DNA from: Cavenderia fasciculata
Taxonomy: Eukaryota; Evosea; Eumycetozoa; Acytosteliales; Cavenderiaceae
Direction of reading: 5' to 3'
Length of the DNA stretch: 64,000 nucleotides
Assembly: GCF_000203815.1 (NCBI RefSeq)
Contig: NW_004457729.1
Coordinates: 1,364,674-1,428,673, forward strand
This document shows, in pieces, positions 9,709 to 19,809 of this stretch (positions are counted from its first letter, which is position 1; every line of letters starts with the position of its first letter). The translations under genes and the position numbers were made by a program. The notes beneath the pieces are model-generated. The model saw only the letters and a list, made by a program, of their open reading frames with translations, was not told where the DNA came from and did no database searches.

Positions 9709-10941
9709 TTAATATACAAGGTTATTCGAATCTTTTGTTGTTGTTTGTTTGGAATTATTATTATTATTATTATTTAGATTTAAATCGGTAATGATATTTG
9801 TTAATATATCATAGGTTGAATGATTATTATTCGTTCCACATTTAGACATGTTTTGACCAGCCCATTGTGAAATATAATCGGTATTGTCGGTTGTCTTGTC
9901 GGCGGCAAGTGATCGGATAGATGACACTAGTTTAAGTTGGAATGGGTAGGGAAGAGGAGAGGGGGACGATGGTTTATCCATTTCCTCCATAAATCTATTT
10001 GGAATGCCACGTGCATATCTTCCCGAAAATGATCTTGTCAACGAGGTAGTAGTCTCTTTGTGGTGACACTTGATGATACTCGATTTGTATTGTGCACTCG
10101 ATTCTTTGGATGTTAATAATACTGTACCTAGTTGAACAGCCGACGCACCCAAGGTAAATGCAGCAGAACATGACCGACCATCAACCAAACCACCAGCGGC
10201 AATCACTGGAATATCAGGTGACACATTATCTACTATTTGTGCAAGGAGTGACATTAATCCAACCTTTGGTAAATCCTTGTATTCAAAGTCTCCACCTTGA
10301 ATAATATTGTTTGGATTAGAAACTGATAGAAATGAACCACGATGTCCTCCAGCCTCATACCCCTGCGCACAAATGATATCTACACCTCCATATCTCTCCA
10401 AATAGAGTGCTTCTTGAACCGAAGTGGCAGTACCAATCAATACACATCCATCATCCCGAAGTCTCTTGATCGATTGTAGAGATAATACACCAAATGTAAA
10501 ACTAACAATCTTGATACCTTGATCTATAATAACATCAACAAGATCTTCTCCAACATAATATTTTGTATTATTATTGATTAGTTGTTCTGTTGTTTTAATT
10601 TCCTTCTTTTCAATCTTTATAGTATTTGTAATAATATGATTCTTCATTTGATCGATTCTATGGGGATCAATTGATTCATATTTTGAAGGTGTATAGGTGA
10701 ATAGATTGACTGCGAATGGTTGAGGTTGTTGATGTTCATTATTATTATTATTTTGATTAATCAATTGCTTTGTTTGTTGAATCAACTTTAATGAATCTGT
10801 TGGTGATACACCACCTAAAGGCAATGAACCCAATGACCCAGACTTGACAGCTGCAGCTACCATCTCGGGTGTTGTTACACCCAACATTGGTGCTTGAATA
10901 ATTGGATACTTTACTCTTACTAATTGTAAGAATCTATTCAT
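9709..10941 (-). CDS. Nitronate monooxygenase (2-nitropropane dioxygenase family)
   Basis: Single exon, 410 residues. FMN-dependent TIM barrel: N-terminal YPIIQAPMLGVTTPEMVAAA and GSLGSLPLGG, then ICAQGYEAGGHRGSF carrying the family's catalytic His, then VIAAGGLVDGRSCSAAFTLG and ASAVQLGTVLLTSKES, which form the flavin phosphate site, and ARGIPNRFMEE near the end. These enzymes oxidise alkyl nitronates such as propionate 3-nitronate to the aldehyde or oxo acid, using O2. Asn-rich inserts near residues 62-68 and 386-394 are typical of dictyostelids. No targeting signal is obvious, so it is probably cytosolic or peroxisomal. Start at 10941: the ATG immediately precedes the conserved strand. Confidence 0.92.
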   Translation of the reverse strand: MNRFLQLVRVKYPIIQAPMLGVTTPEMVAAAVKSGSLGSLPLGGVSPTDSLKLIQQTKQLINQNNNNNEHQQPQPFAVNLFTYTPSKYESIDPHRIDQMKNHIITNTIKIEKKEIKTTEQLINNNTKYYVGEDLVDVIIDQGIKIVSFTFGVLSLQSIKRLRDDGCVLIGTATSVQEALYLERYGGVDIICAQGYEAGGHRGSFLSVSNPNNIIQGGDFEYKDLPKVGLMSLLAQIVDNVSPDIPVIAAGGLVDGRSCSAAFTLGASAVQLGTVLLTSKESSAQYKSSIIKCHHKETTTSLTRSFSGRYARGIPNRFMEEMDKPSSPSPLPYPFQLKLVSSIRSLAADKTTDNTDYISQWAGQNMSKCGTNNNHSTYDILTNIITDLNLNNNNNNNSKQTTTKDSNNLVY

Positions 10942-11196
10942 CTTTTTTCTTTTCTATTCTTTGTATGATTACATAATGAATGAATGAATGGAATGAATGA
11001 TGAACATCACAATGATTTTATAACCACAACTACAAGATAGAGAGGTGTGAAATTGTAAATAGAATGCAATTCTCAAAACAAAATAAAAAACAAACAAATC
11101 AAAAAAAAAAGGTTGTATATATATATTATAATTAATTAATTAGTATTTTATATATTTAAATATTACTTCTATTATTATTATTTATATTAAATGATT

Positions 11197-12939
11197 TTAA
11201 TTCTTTCTATGACGATTACAGAAAGATTCGATTCTTGTATAGGCTTCTTGCAACTTTTCATTTGGAGCACAAAATACAATACGGAAATAGTTTTTCATTC
11301 CAAATACTGTTCCTGGTAAAACAAATACACTCTCTTCTTCTAATAGTTTACCCATAAATACTACATCATCTTCAATTCCATTAAATTTACTTGTATCAAA
11401 TCCAATCTAATTTAAAAAATAATAATTGTAAATATAATTTGATTCTTTCTTCTACTTTCATTGTCTTTTTCTTTTTCTCTATTTTCTTTTTACCATTTGA
11501 TACATTGTACCACTTGAACTAATTGGGTTAAGACCATCAATTTTAGAGAGTGATTCAACTGTTAGACGAGAATGTTTTTCAAGAGTTTGATTGGTTTCAT
11601 TAAAGAAACGGGCGATTTCTGGGTTTTCGGTATTTAAAATCTCTGGCAACACGGATTGAATCAATGAATTTGGACCCAAAATGAGTTGAGAAAGTGAAAC
11701 GATTGCCTTTCTAATTTGATCAAATACATTGTTTCTATCGTGAATGGCAATCCAACCAACTCTCCATCCTGGAACTAAAAATCTCTTTGCAATACCACCA
11801 ATCGAAAGTACTGGTACTACAGTAGTCAAACTTGCAATTGGAATAAATTCTGCTCCTCCCCAAGTCATACCAGCATAAATTTCATCTGAAATAATTGGTA
11901 AATGATATTCTTCTGCGACTTGTAATATCTATAAAATAATTAAATAATATATTAATATATCATTCTCTTCTCCTATCCTCTTTCTATCTATCTATCATCT
12001 ATCTTACTTGTTGTAAATGTTCCTTTGAATAAACACTACCACATGGATTTGATGGATTATTAATTAAAATGGCTTTGGTTTTGGTATCAATTAATGATCT
12101 TAAATGATCAATATCAATTTCCCATGATCTACTTGGCTAAAATATAAATAATTATAATGATTAATATATCTATCAAAAAAAAAAAAAGGTTTGGATAATT
12201 TATATAAATATATATATACATACAATTAGATTATAATGTTTAAGGTCAAAACCTTTACTCTTGCAAATACATTCATAGAGAGAGAAACCAGGTTGTGGAA
12301 CCAAAACATTGTCACCTTGATTTAAAAGAGCAGTCAAAGCAATTTCAATTGCTCCAGATGCACCTGATGCAAGAATAATGTCGTCTGCTGATAATGGGGA
12401 TGATGGGGTTTGAACAAATTTAGCAACTGCTGCTCTTGCTGATGGATATCCCTAAAAAGAATATAAACAAAATTTTGGTTAATGTCTGTCAAACTGCTTG
12501 TTATATATGAGCAATCTGAATTGATCTAGATCTTTCTTTGATTCAACAATAAATTTTATCTTTTTTTGTCGTTTTTTTTTCTATCTATCTCTTGTCGAGT
12601 ACACGAACGATCACTCGTTGCACACGCAAGTGACTTGATGAGACAACGTAATTGCTTGTCGCGACAAGAAGTTTTGATTGATTGATGATAAGCGTGTTGT
12701 GAACTTACAATAGAAGGAGGATAACCATTATACTTGTCAGAGTTGATACTATTAACTAATTGTTGATTAACGTATTGTGTAACCGAGAGATTACCAAATA
12801 CACATGGGTCACCAATAGAAAGGGGAATAAGAGCCTTTTCAGGGTTTGGTTTATACTTTCCCGTATCAACAATAGCTCTGATTGGATTTGTAGTCGATTT
12901 GGCTGCTACTGATGCTTGAATATTCCATCCTGACATCAT
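11197..12939 (-). CDS. tat: Tyrosine aminotransferase
   Basis: Five exons on the minus strand: 12939-12709, 12451-12224, 12136-12008, 11928-11494 and 11406-11197, 410 residues, close to animal TAT core length. Conserved landmarks follow TAT order: [104 protein letters not shown], then [20 protein letters not shown] with the PLP Schiff-base Lys (in IAKR) and the substrate-binding Arg region. It converts tyrosine (or phenylalanine) and 2-oxoglutarate to 4-hydroxyphenylpyruvate and glutamate, the first step of tyrosine breakdown. All five splice joins are in phase 0. The unspliced ORFs at each end continue into introns and should not be used. Confidence 0.95.
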
Positions 12940-13445
12940 TTTTTACTTTAAACTTTTCTTATTTGTATATATATATATATATCTTTGTATATGTTTATAT
13001 CTAAGTATGTGTATTATAAAAAAAAGAATGATAATAAAGTTGGTGTGAGTGAGGTAAAAATGCATGCAACCATAATAATCGAAATTTACTTCTGATTTAC
13101 ACATTATTTTGCCGAATAAAATTTAATTAAAATCGTCATTCTTTTTCAATATTGTTGGTTTGGGGATAATCGGATTGTCGTACGACACCGCAAACAACAA
13201 CAAGTTAACAGTATCACTGGTAAAAGCAAGACAAGATATACACACCGCACTACTTTTATATCTATTATATTAAATATTGGTGTGTAAATATCTTTAAAAA
13301 CGAGTGAATATGATGTTGTGAATGAACGAACAAGAAAGATATTATCTTAATTTATTTTTGTCATTTATTTATTTGTTTATTTGTTTGTTTGTTTGTTTGT
13401 TTGTTTTAAAGTAATATATAAAGGAGAAGGAGGATAGGATAGGAT

Positions 13446-13478
<33 letters not shown>

Positions 13479-13494
13479 AGAAGAAGAAGAAGAG
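12940..13494. promoter_or_regulatory. Divergent promoter region, tat / SUGCT-like
   Basis: 555 bases between two divergent starts. It contains a run of TTTG/TTTA tetramers (13365-13406), GGATAGGATAGGATAG repeats (13429-13447) and a purine-rich (GAA)n tract at about 13448-13493 that runs up to the ATG at 13495. No further gene is seen. The GAA tract would lie in the 5' leader of the downstream mRNA. Confidence 0.45.
13448..13493. repeat. (GAA)n tract in the SUGCT-like leader
   Basis: A purine-only GAA/GGA run ends directly at the ATG at 13495. It is expected in the 5' leader of the mRNA and is a candidate length-variable site. Confidence 0.8.
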
Positions 13495-13574
13495 ATGCAA
13501 TTATTTAAAAGTATAATAGTTCAACAACAACAACGTCAACTTCAATGGTTATCATCTTCTTTATCGTCGTCATA

Positions 13575-13609
<35 letters not shown>

Positions 13610-15107
13610 TTTGTAATCAATATAGATCGTTTTGTACTACTAGTAAAATGAATATAATTAAACCATTGAATGGATTTAAAATACTTGATATGAGTAGAGT
13701 GTTGGCAGGTCCATGGTGTACACAAACATTGGGTGATTTGGGTGCCGATGTCATTAAAATAGAACATCCCCATGGCGATGACACTAGACAATGGGGACCT
13801 CCCTTCTATAAGGATCCCAATGGAAACATTCAAACTGCCTACTTTGCCTGTACAAATAGAAATAAGAGATCAATTGCTATCGATATCTCAAAAGATCAAG
13901 GTCAAAAGGTATTACATATTTACACATATATTTGTACAATACTTTAATCTAATAATACTTACCTCTTTTACATTACTATTATTTATTAGGTCATTCATAA
14001 TTTAGCAAAAGAATGTGATGTTGTCATTGAGAATTTTAAAAGTGGATCATTGAAAAAGTATAACCTGGATTATCAATCATTGTCTCATATTAATCCAAGT
14101 ATGTTAATAATAGACAGAAAGAAAGAGTGAAAAGATGAGTATAGTATTAATAATATACTTTATTTTTAGAGATTGTATATTGTTCAATTACAGGATTTGG
14201 ATTGACTGGACCATTAAAAGATTTACCTGGGTATGATTTTGCGATACAGGCGATGGGTGGATTGATGAGTATTACGGGGTCAGAGGATCAACCGTACAAG
14301 GTTGGTGTGGCAGTGGTTGATTTGATGACTGGTATGTATGCAAATGTGGCGATTCAAGCAGCACTGCATCATCGCAATCAAACTGGTCGTGGTCAACACA
14401 TTGATATCAGTTTGTTGGAAGTACAAGCTGCATTTTTGGCAAATATAGCATCGAGTCATCTCGTAACTGGAAACGATCCAAAACGTATTGGTAATTCACA
14501 TCCAAGTATATCTCCATACGACTCTGTCAAGACAAGTGATGGGTTTATTGTTCTGGCAGTTGGCAATGACTCCCAATTCAAATCACTTTGTTTGACACTT
14601 GGTTTGGAACCCAGTGTCTCTTTTGAATCACCTCTATTCCTTTCCAACTCTGATCGTGTTGCCAATAGACCACAACTATTACACCTTATCACCGAAAAGA
14701 GTCAGCTCTGGACCACCGACCAATTAGTCGTTTCACTTGGCAAGGCTAATGTTCCTTGTTCACCAGTCAACAAATTATCACAAGTTTATTCACATCCTCA
14801 AATAGTATCAAGAGGTTTAGTTTGGGATATTCCTCTCAAAAAAGAAGAAGAAGGAGAAGGAGGAAACAATAACGTCGAGAAACAAGAAAAAGAAAAGATT
14901 GTTACAAATGATGGAAAATATTATAATCTTGATACACTACGTACAGTTGGATCACCAATTCATTTTAGTGAAACTAATTTACATACAGATGATAAACAAA
15001 ATACTCCACCTCCAACACTTGGTCAACATACCATTGAAATATGTCAACAATTGGGTTACACTAAAGATGAAATTGATAAATTAAAAGATTCTAAAATTAT
15101 CTTTTAG
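13495..15107 (+). CDS. Family III CoA-transferase, SUGCT-like (succinyl-CoA:glutarate CoA-transferase)
   Basis: Three exons: 13495-13908, 13990-14098 and 14170-15107, 486 residues. The N-terminus is basic and Ser-rich with a polyserine run from AGC repeats, then [13 protein letters not shown], resembling a mitochondrial presequence. The enzyme body starts with [20 protein letters not shown] and [20 protein letters not shown], then [41 protein letters not shown] (Asp is the expected acyl-transfer residue), [12 protein letters not shown] and NSHPSISPY. These match CaiB/BaiF family III; closest by memory are human SUGCT and bacterial formyl-CoA transferases. The likely role is recycling free glutarate or another dicarboxylate to its CoA ester in mitochondria. 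A Glu/Asn-rich insert lies near residue 400. Its 3' end was recently copied to 16358-16477. Confidence 0.88.
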
Positions 15108-15219
15108 ATGCATATATATATACCCATCCATCAATCCATTATCCATCGATACTTGTAATAAAAACCATATTCCTTTTTTGTAATAGTAGTTGTAGTAGTT
15201 GTCCATTCATTTGTTATTA

Positions 15220-16113
15220 CTATTTATTCTTTTTTGTATTTTTCAATCTTTGAATTTCTTTGGTAGCATTGGTGTACTCGAATTCCATGAGATTGTGAAT
15301 AGATGAAGTATCACGCAAATAAAAGTATCTACCAATTGGGTTGTTAATGACAATTGGGAAGATATATGGTACCAAAATAAACTCAATCACAAAATACCAA
15401 ATAGGTCCCAATGAAATACCAACCAATGATCCAAATAATACTTGTTTTAATGTATGATAATATAAATGATATCTAAATAGAAAAAGAAGTAAGGTGGTTG
15501 GTCATTGGTGTAAAGTAGTATTAATATTTAAATGATGATTAATTAATTGATTATTATTATTATTACCTTGAATATGCAACCATTGCAGAAACAGTATAAA
15601 GGAATGGAATGGTCAACAATGAAGTTGAATGTTTAAAATTAATTCTATTCTTGATGATGAATAGAGTTACAAGAGTTGAAAAGAAGAACATAAATTGAGA
15701 GTGACTTGATGGCATTCCATAACTATGTTTACCTTTGATTAATCCATCTAGAGAGTAGAATAGAAATGAGAGTATTTAGTACCATCGATCGTATTGATTG
15801 ATTCATTGATTGATTGATTGATGTGATCAGATCAATTGTTATTTCACATACCATAGGCATCAGGTCTATTTTCTTTGATTGTCTTTTTTAAAACATAATT
15901 GACAGATTCACTAAACACTAGACCAGCAAATACAGCAGCAGTTCTTAGATCTCTTCTAAAGATGAATAGGGTGATTGCACCGACGGCAATAGCAATCGGT
16001 ATCAATGTAATATAGGCATTTACCAATCCATAAGGATCAGTATGTAGATAATGAACCGTTGTAAGATCTGTAAATGTTAATGCTGTATGTATATCTTCTA
16101 CCTGTGCTGTCAT
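15220..16113 (-). CDS. dolpp1: Dolichyldiphosphatase (DOLPP1/CAX4 type, PAP2 superfamily)
   Basis: Three exons on the minus strand: 16113-15852, 15747-15567 and 15472-15220, 231 residues, as in DOLPP1. The three PAP2 signature motifs are intact: KKTIKENRP (C1), MPSSHSQFMFFF (C2, with catalytic His), and SRYHLYYHTLKQVLFG spliced across exons 2 and 3 (C3). The N-terminus TALTFTDLTTVHYLHTDPYG is typical of DOLPP1. About four membrane helices are visible. The enzyme hydrolyses dolichyl pyrophosphate to dolichyl phosphate on the luminal face of the ER, recycling the lipid carrier of N-glycosylation. The stop lies 112 bases from that of the convergent CoA-transferase gene. An oligosaccharyltransferase subunit gene at 48.3 kb serves the same pathway but is not linked. 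Confidence 0.93.
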
Positions 16114-16357
16114 TCTCCTCTCTATCTCTATCTGTGATGAATGAATGAATGATGATCCTTTGATAAAAATCTTATGAGAGTGATTTGATTGGGAAGTTCA
16201 TTCTTTTCAAATTTTTGTCCAAGTACAAAGTATAAATATATAATGTGATTATTTTATTATTAATTTTGTCCAAGTAAATAATAAATCAAACCCATCATGA
16301 CCTATCATATTGTGGAACAAAGTAGTGGTGCCACTATCGATGATCAGACTCAAAGGG

Positions 16358-16576
16358 TTTACATACAGATGATAAACAAAATACTCCACCTCCAACACTT
16401 GGTCAACATACCATTGAAATATGTCAACAATAGGGTCACACTAAAGATGAAATTGATAAATTAAAAGATTCTAAAATAATATATCAAAATGTAAAGAGTA
16501 GTTGTAGTAGATGTCCATTCATTTGTTATTATTATTTATTCTTCTTTGTATTTTTCAATCTTTGAATTTCTTTGGT
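16358..16576 (+). pseudogene. Recent duplicate of the SUGCT-like 3' end and adjoining dolpp1 3' end
   Basis: Block A, 16358-16477, matches 14978-15097 with only 2 differences in 120 bases. Block B, 16498-16576, matches 15186-15264 with about 3 differences in 79. The 88 bases between the blocks in the original (15098-15185) are replaced here by 20 unrelated bases. Block A copies about the last 40 codons of the CoA-transferase and carries an in-frame stop (CAACAATAG against CAACAATTG). Block B copies the last ~15 codons and stop of dolpp1 on the opposite strand. The copy lies about 245 bases upstream of the dolpp1 start, so it cannot encode either protein. The similarity shows it is young. Confidence 0.93.
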
Positions 16577-17291
16577 GAATGGAGAAGAAACAAAACATTT
16601 CATTTGTCACTGGATTTAACTATATAGTCTCGAAGAGTAACACTGTCATTTTTATAATATATTTTGTTTTTTCCTAATCCAATAGAGGTGAAGATCACTT
16701 TAAAGTATGATTAATAATGAGTATGATTAATGAGAGTTTAATCAAAAAGATCTTTTGAAACGAAATATCGCGTTGGAATATGAGGAAGTAAACCAAACCA
16801 TTCATGTAGGTGGGTGTAAATGTGGTTGCTTTTGGTAAAATTTATTTATTTTTTATTTATTTTATTATTTTTTACTTGAGTAATTTGTAACAACTCATTT
16901 TTTAATAATGGTTTATTATTATTATAATTGTTTATTATTTGTTTGTATTGATATATTACATATATTTATAATTATTCAGATAATCTTTGGATATATTATC
17001 TTTTTTTTTTTCTCCCTCCCTTTTTTTTCATTGGTCATTATACCATTCAGTGAAGCTCAAAGTTTTGCCGAGATGATAAATATTGTGGTAATTGATATTT
17101 TTGGATCGATTATTATTATAATCATGCATCTTGTGAAAGATTTAATAATATTCTCTCTCTTTCTCTCACCTAGGTAATAATATCTACTTTGATCACTCCT
17201 CACTCTCCTCACCTTGGCAAGATATGCTTGGATGCCTTTAAATTCCAAGGATGTGTGGGGATTGATCAACTGGAAATACGATAAAGAATCA

Positions 17292-17312
17292 GAAGGGGGG
17301 GCATCCCCCTTC
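17292..17312. repeat. G-run/C-run hairpin
   Basis: GAAGGGGG and CCCCCTTC flank a short loop, giving a GC-rich stem in otherwise AT-rich DNA. Similar G/C-run hairpins appear at 41050-41070 and 49810-49836. No function is evident. Confidence 0.6.
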
Positions 17313-18605
17313 CTACTTCTCTTCTCCTCTTACACCTATCCTGGTCATTGAAAAAGCTTTGGAAAGAGATGATACCATCTTTCACCTTGTTAAAATAACA
17401 ACAACTCAACTCAACTTAACTGTTCATCGATCCAAAATTAGAAAAAAAAATGATTCCGTACAGGGTCGCGCCTGCTTCGTCGTCACCCTCCTACTGCCTG
17501 ACCTTAACCTACTACTTTGTCTCATCTGAATTCGTTGTAACGAAGTGACCAAAAAAAACAAAAAAACAACTGCGCATTTTTTGACCGCTTTTAATTATTT
17601 CTATCTTTATCTGCAAGATCTTGAATAGAACTGACAGTGCGTATCAAATCTAATCGCGACACCTTGTACTCGGTTTAGATCACTCATTATCATAATAATC
17701 TTTGGAAGAGTTTATAGAGAAAAACAAAAAATCAATATTAGTGTTTGTGTGTTTTTTTGACTTGATTCACAACCACATTAACAAAACAACTGAGCAGGCG
17801 TAGACAAGGGGGTATGAGAGGCAAAACAAGACAGACAGAGAGAGGGGGAGGGTTGAATGATTGTTGAATCGTACCACGGTTATCATAATGATAACAACAT
17901 TAATGAGGAGAGAAGTGTTTTACTACACTTCAATGCACCTCATCCATCTCACCACACTACAATGACTACAAAAAAAAACAAAAATATAAATAAATCACAA
18001 AAAAAAATAATTAAAATATATTATTTTCTTTTTTGATCCCCAAAGCTTTAAATACACATCCTCTATTTGGTATTTTATTTTATAAATCACAACATTAAGC
18101 TTTGTACAAATAATAACTAGTTAGTAATACTAAAACTTCTACTCAAATCCTTCCTCTTTTTTTTTTTTTTCTAAACCCCCTCATTTGTATGTATAAAATA
18201 ATAACTCAATAATAATAATTCTTAAAATATTAATATTTGTATGTGGATGGATGGATACCATGGACGGTGAGGGATGGTGTTGATTTAAAATTGTATTTTC
18301 AATTTCACCATCTGTTCCAACCTGAAATATTATCTATTGTGTTTTAAGAGACGACATTGTGTTCATTGCAACAACATATGATAACAACATATAATTTAAT
18401 AATTCTAATATTCCTCTTCTTTTTCTCTTCTCTCTTCTCTCCGTATCCGTCAAATATAAATATAGTTTGTTTTTTGACATATATATTAAAAATATATAAT
18501 TGTTTAATTAACAACTGGCTTCAGAAAAAAGTATCAATATCCCAACCAACCCACAAAGATTTTCCTATACCCAACCCTTTAAAATACAACCTTTAATTAA
18601 ACAAC

Positions 18606-18927
18606 ATGAATAGCGTTAGCAACAGTTTATTAAGTGTCTTTAGATCCTCTTCCAGAGTTTCAGCCCTCAACCAAATCCCAAAGAATGCCTCTGGTTTCAT
18701 GACTACTCGTCATCCTCTTAGTGAGAAAAATCAAAGGTAAATATTATAAAAGATTATCTCAACAATTTATATAATTTTGATATTAATTTAATTTATTTCT
18801 CTTTTATTTATTTAGATTGGTAGCAGTCCATCAAGAATGTTTCAATACTCATAGAATTGAAGAAAGATTGATTGAGGAAGTTGGTGTCGGTCAGGGTGAT
18901 CCCTCATTCAACCCATCACCATCCTAA
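18606..18927 (+). CDS. Small protein with mitochondrial-type presequence, unidentified
   Basis: Two exons, 18606-18736 and 18816-18927, giving 80 residues; too short per exon to stand out as an open frame. The N-terminus (MNSVSNSLLSVFRSSSRVSA) is Ser/Arg-rich without acidic residues, as in mitochondrial targeting sequences. The rest (SEKNQRLVAVHQECFNTHRI, then EERLIEEVGVGQGDPSFNP) has ordinary composition and no low-complexity run, which supports coding. GTAAAT donor and TTTAG acceptor with frame kept across the join. I do not recognise the family; a small respiratory-complex or ATP-synthase accessory subunit is one possibility. Base composition of the exons is clearly higher in GC than the flanks. 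Confidence 0.7.
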
Positions 18928-19809
18928 TTCAATTGGATACCTTTTGATCGAGTTGTAGTCCCCACCCTTTCCATTTTAAACTATTCCCATCATAGACCAC
19001 ATTTATTGTAACCATACTCCATTCTCTCACTCTCTGTCTATAAGACCGAACATCCATCCATCCATTGTAAACCATAGAAAAAGAACCGATACCATCTCAT
19101 CCAACTTTATAGAATAGAATAGTTTATTTTTTTCCCATTTTTTTTTGGTTTAAATCAAATCAAAATCGACTCAATCATTCCAAACAATATTATTTAATTT
19201 TATTATATAATAATGAATCAAATTAAATAAATAAAAAACCCCTTTGTACATATCTAGATAAATCATTCTTTAAAAAGATTATAAAAAGTCTTTCTTTTTA
19301 AATCCTTTTTAAAAGATGATGGTTTTTATGATATGTTTACAACACTCTATATTTTAATTTAAATTTAATTCCTATGTATGACTTTAGAACTTTTTAATGT
19401 TTAAATCATCTGATCCAAGGTTTCGTATGCATTGACAACTCTATTTGAGTAGAAAGGGTTTGGGATCCTCTTTTAGTAGTAATATTTTTATTGATTGTTA
19501 TTGCTTCATATGATTGGTTCACAATCAAGTTTAGTAGTAGTGATGATGAATGGTGGTGGTGGTGGGGTGGAATATGAATGATTAATTAAAAGACTATACC
19601 TAATGTGGATAGCACTCTTGAGTGGTAAAATAGTTTTCTGGATTTTTCTAAGGATTTTATCTATGAAATGATTGTTGAACCAACTATAAATTCATCCTTT
19701 TGGCAGTCCAAATAATCATCAAATATTAATATTTAATATTATCTATATATATACGTACATTTAACAAATAATCAACTATCTCTTTTCGTAATTGTTCACA
19801 CAATCAATC
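18928..19809. other. AT-rich spacer before the CTDC gene
   Basis: About 880 bases with no supported gene. It contains the 3' region of the small gene, an AT-rich middle, GGTGGTGGTGG near 19552-19566, and TTAATATT near 19725-19737. It probably holds the developmental promoter of the CTDC-repeat gene, but no defined element is recognised with confidence. Confidence 0.35.

Larger units (their letters stand above)
16114..18605. other. Long gene-poor spacer with partial duplication
   Basis: 2.5 kb without a supported gene, apart from the duplicated block at 16358-16576 listed separately. From 16580 to 17060 it is AT-rich. A G-run/C-run hairpin sits at 17292-17312. The stretch 17455-17580 is higher in GC and complexity, but no frame, tRNA or known RNA fold is recognisable in it. 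Open frames at 16908-17177 and 18357-18596 consist of low-complexity hydrophobic residues and look spurious. The final few hundred bases should contain the promoter of the small gene at 18606. Confidence 0.4.

Noticed and set aside
16908-17177. 89-codon plus-strand frame
   Set aside because: Hydrophobic low-complexity translation of T-rich DNA with a frame of similar quality on the opposite strand.
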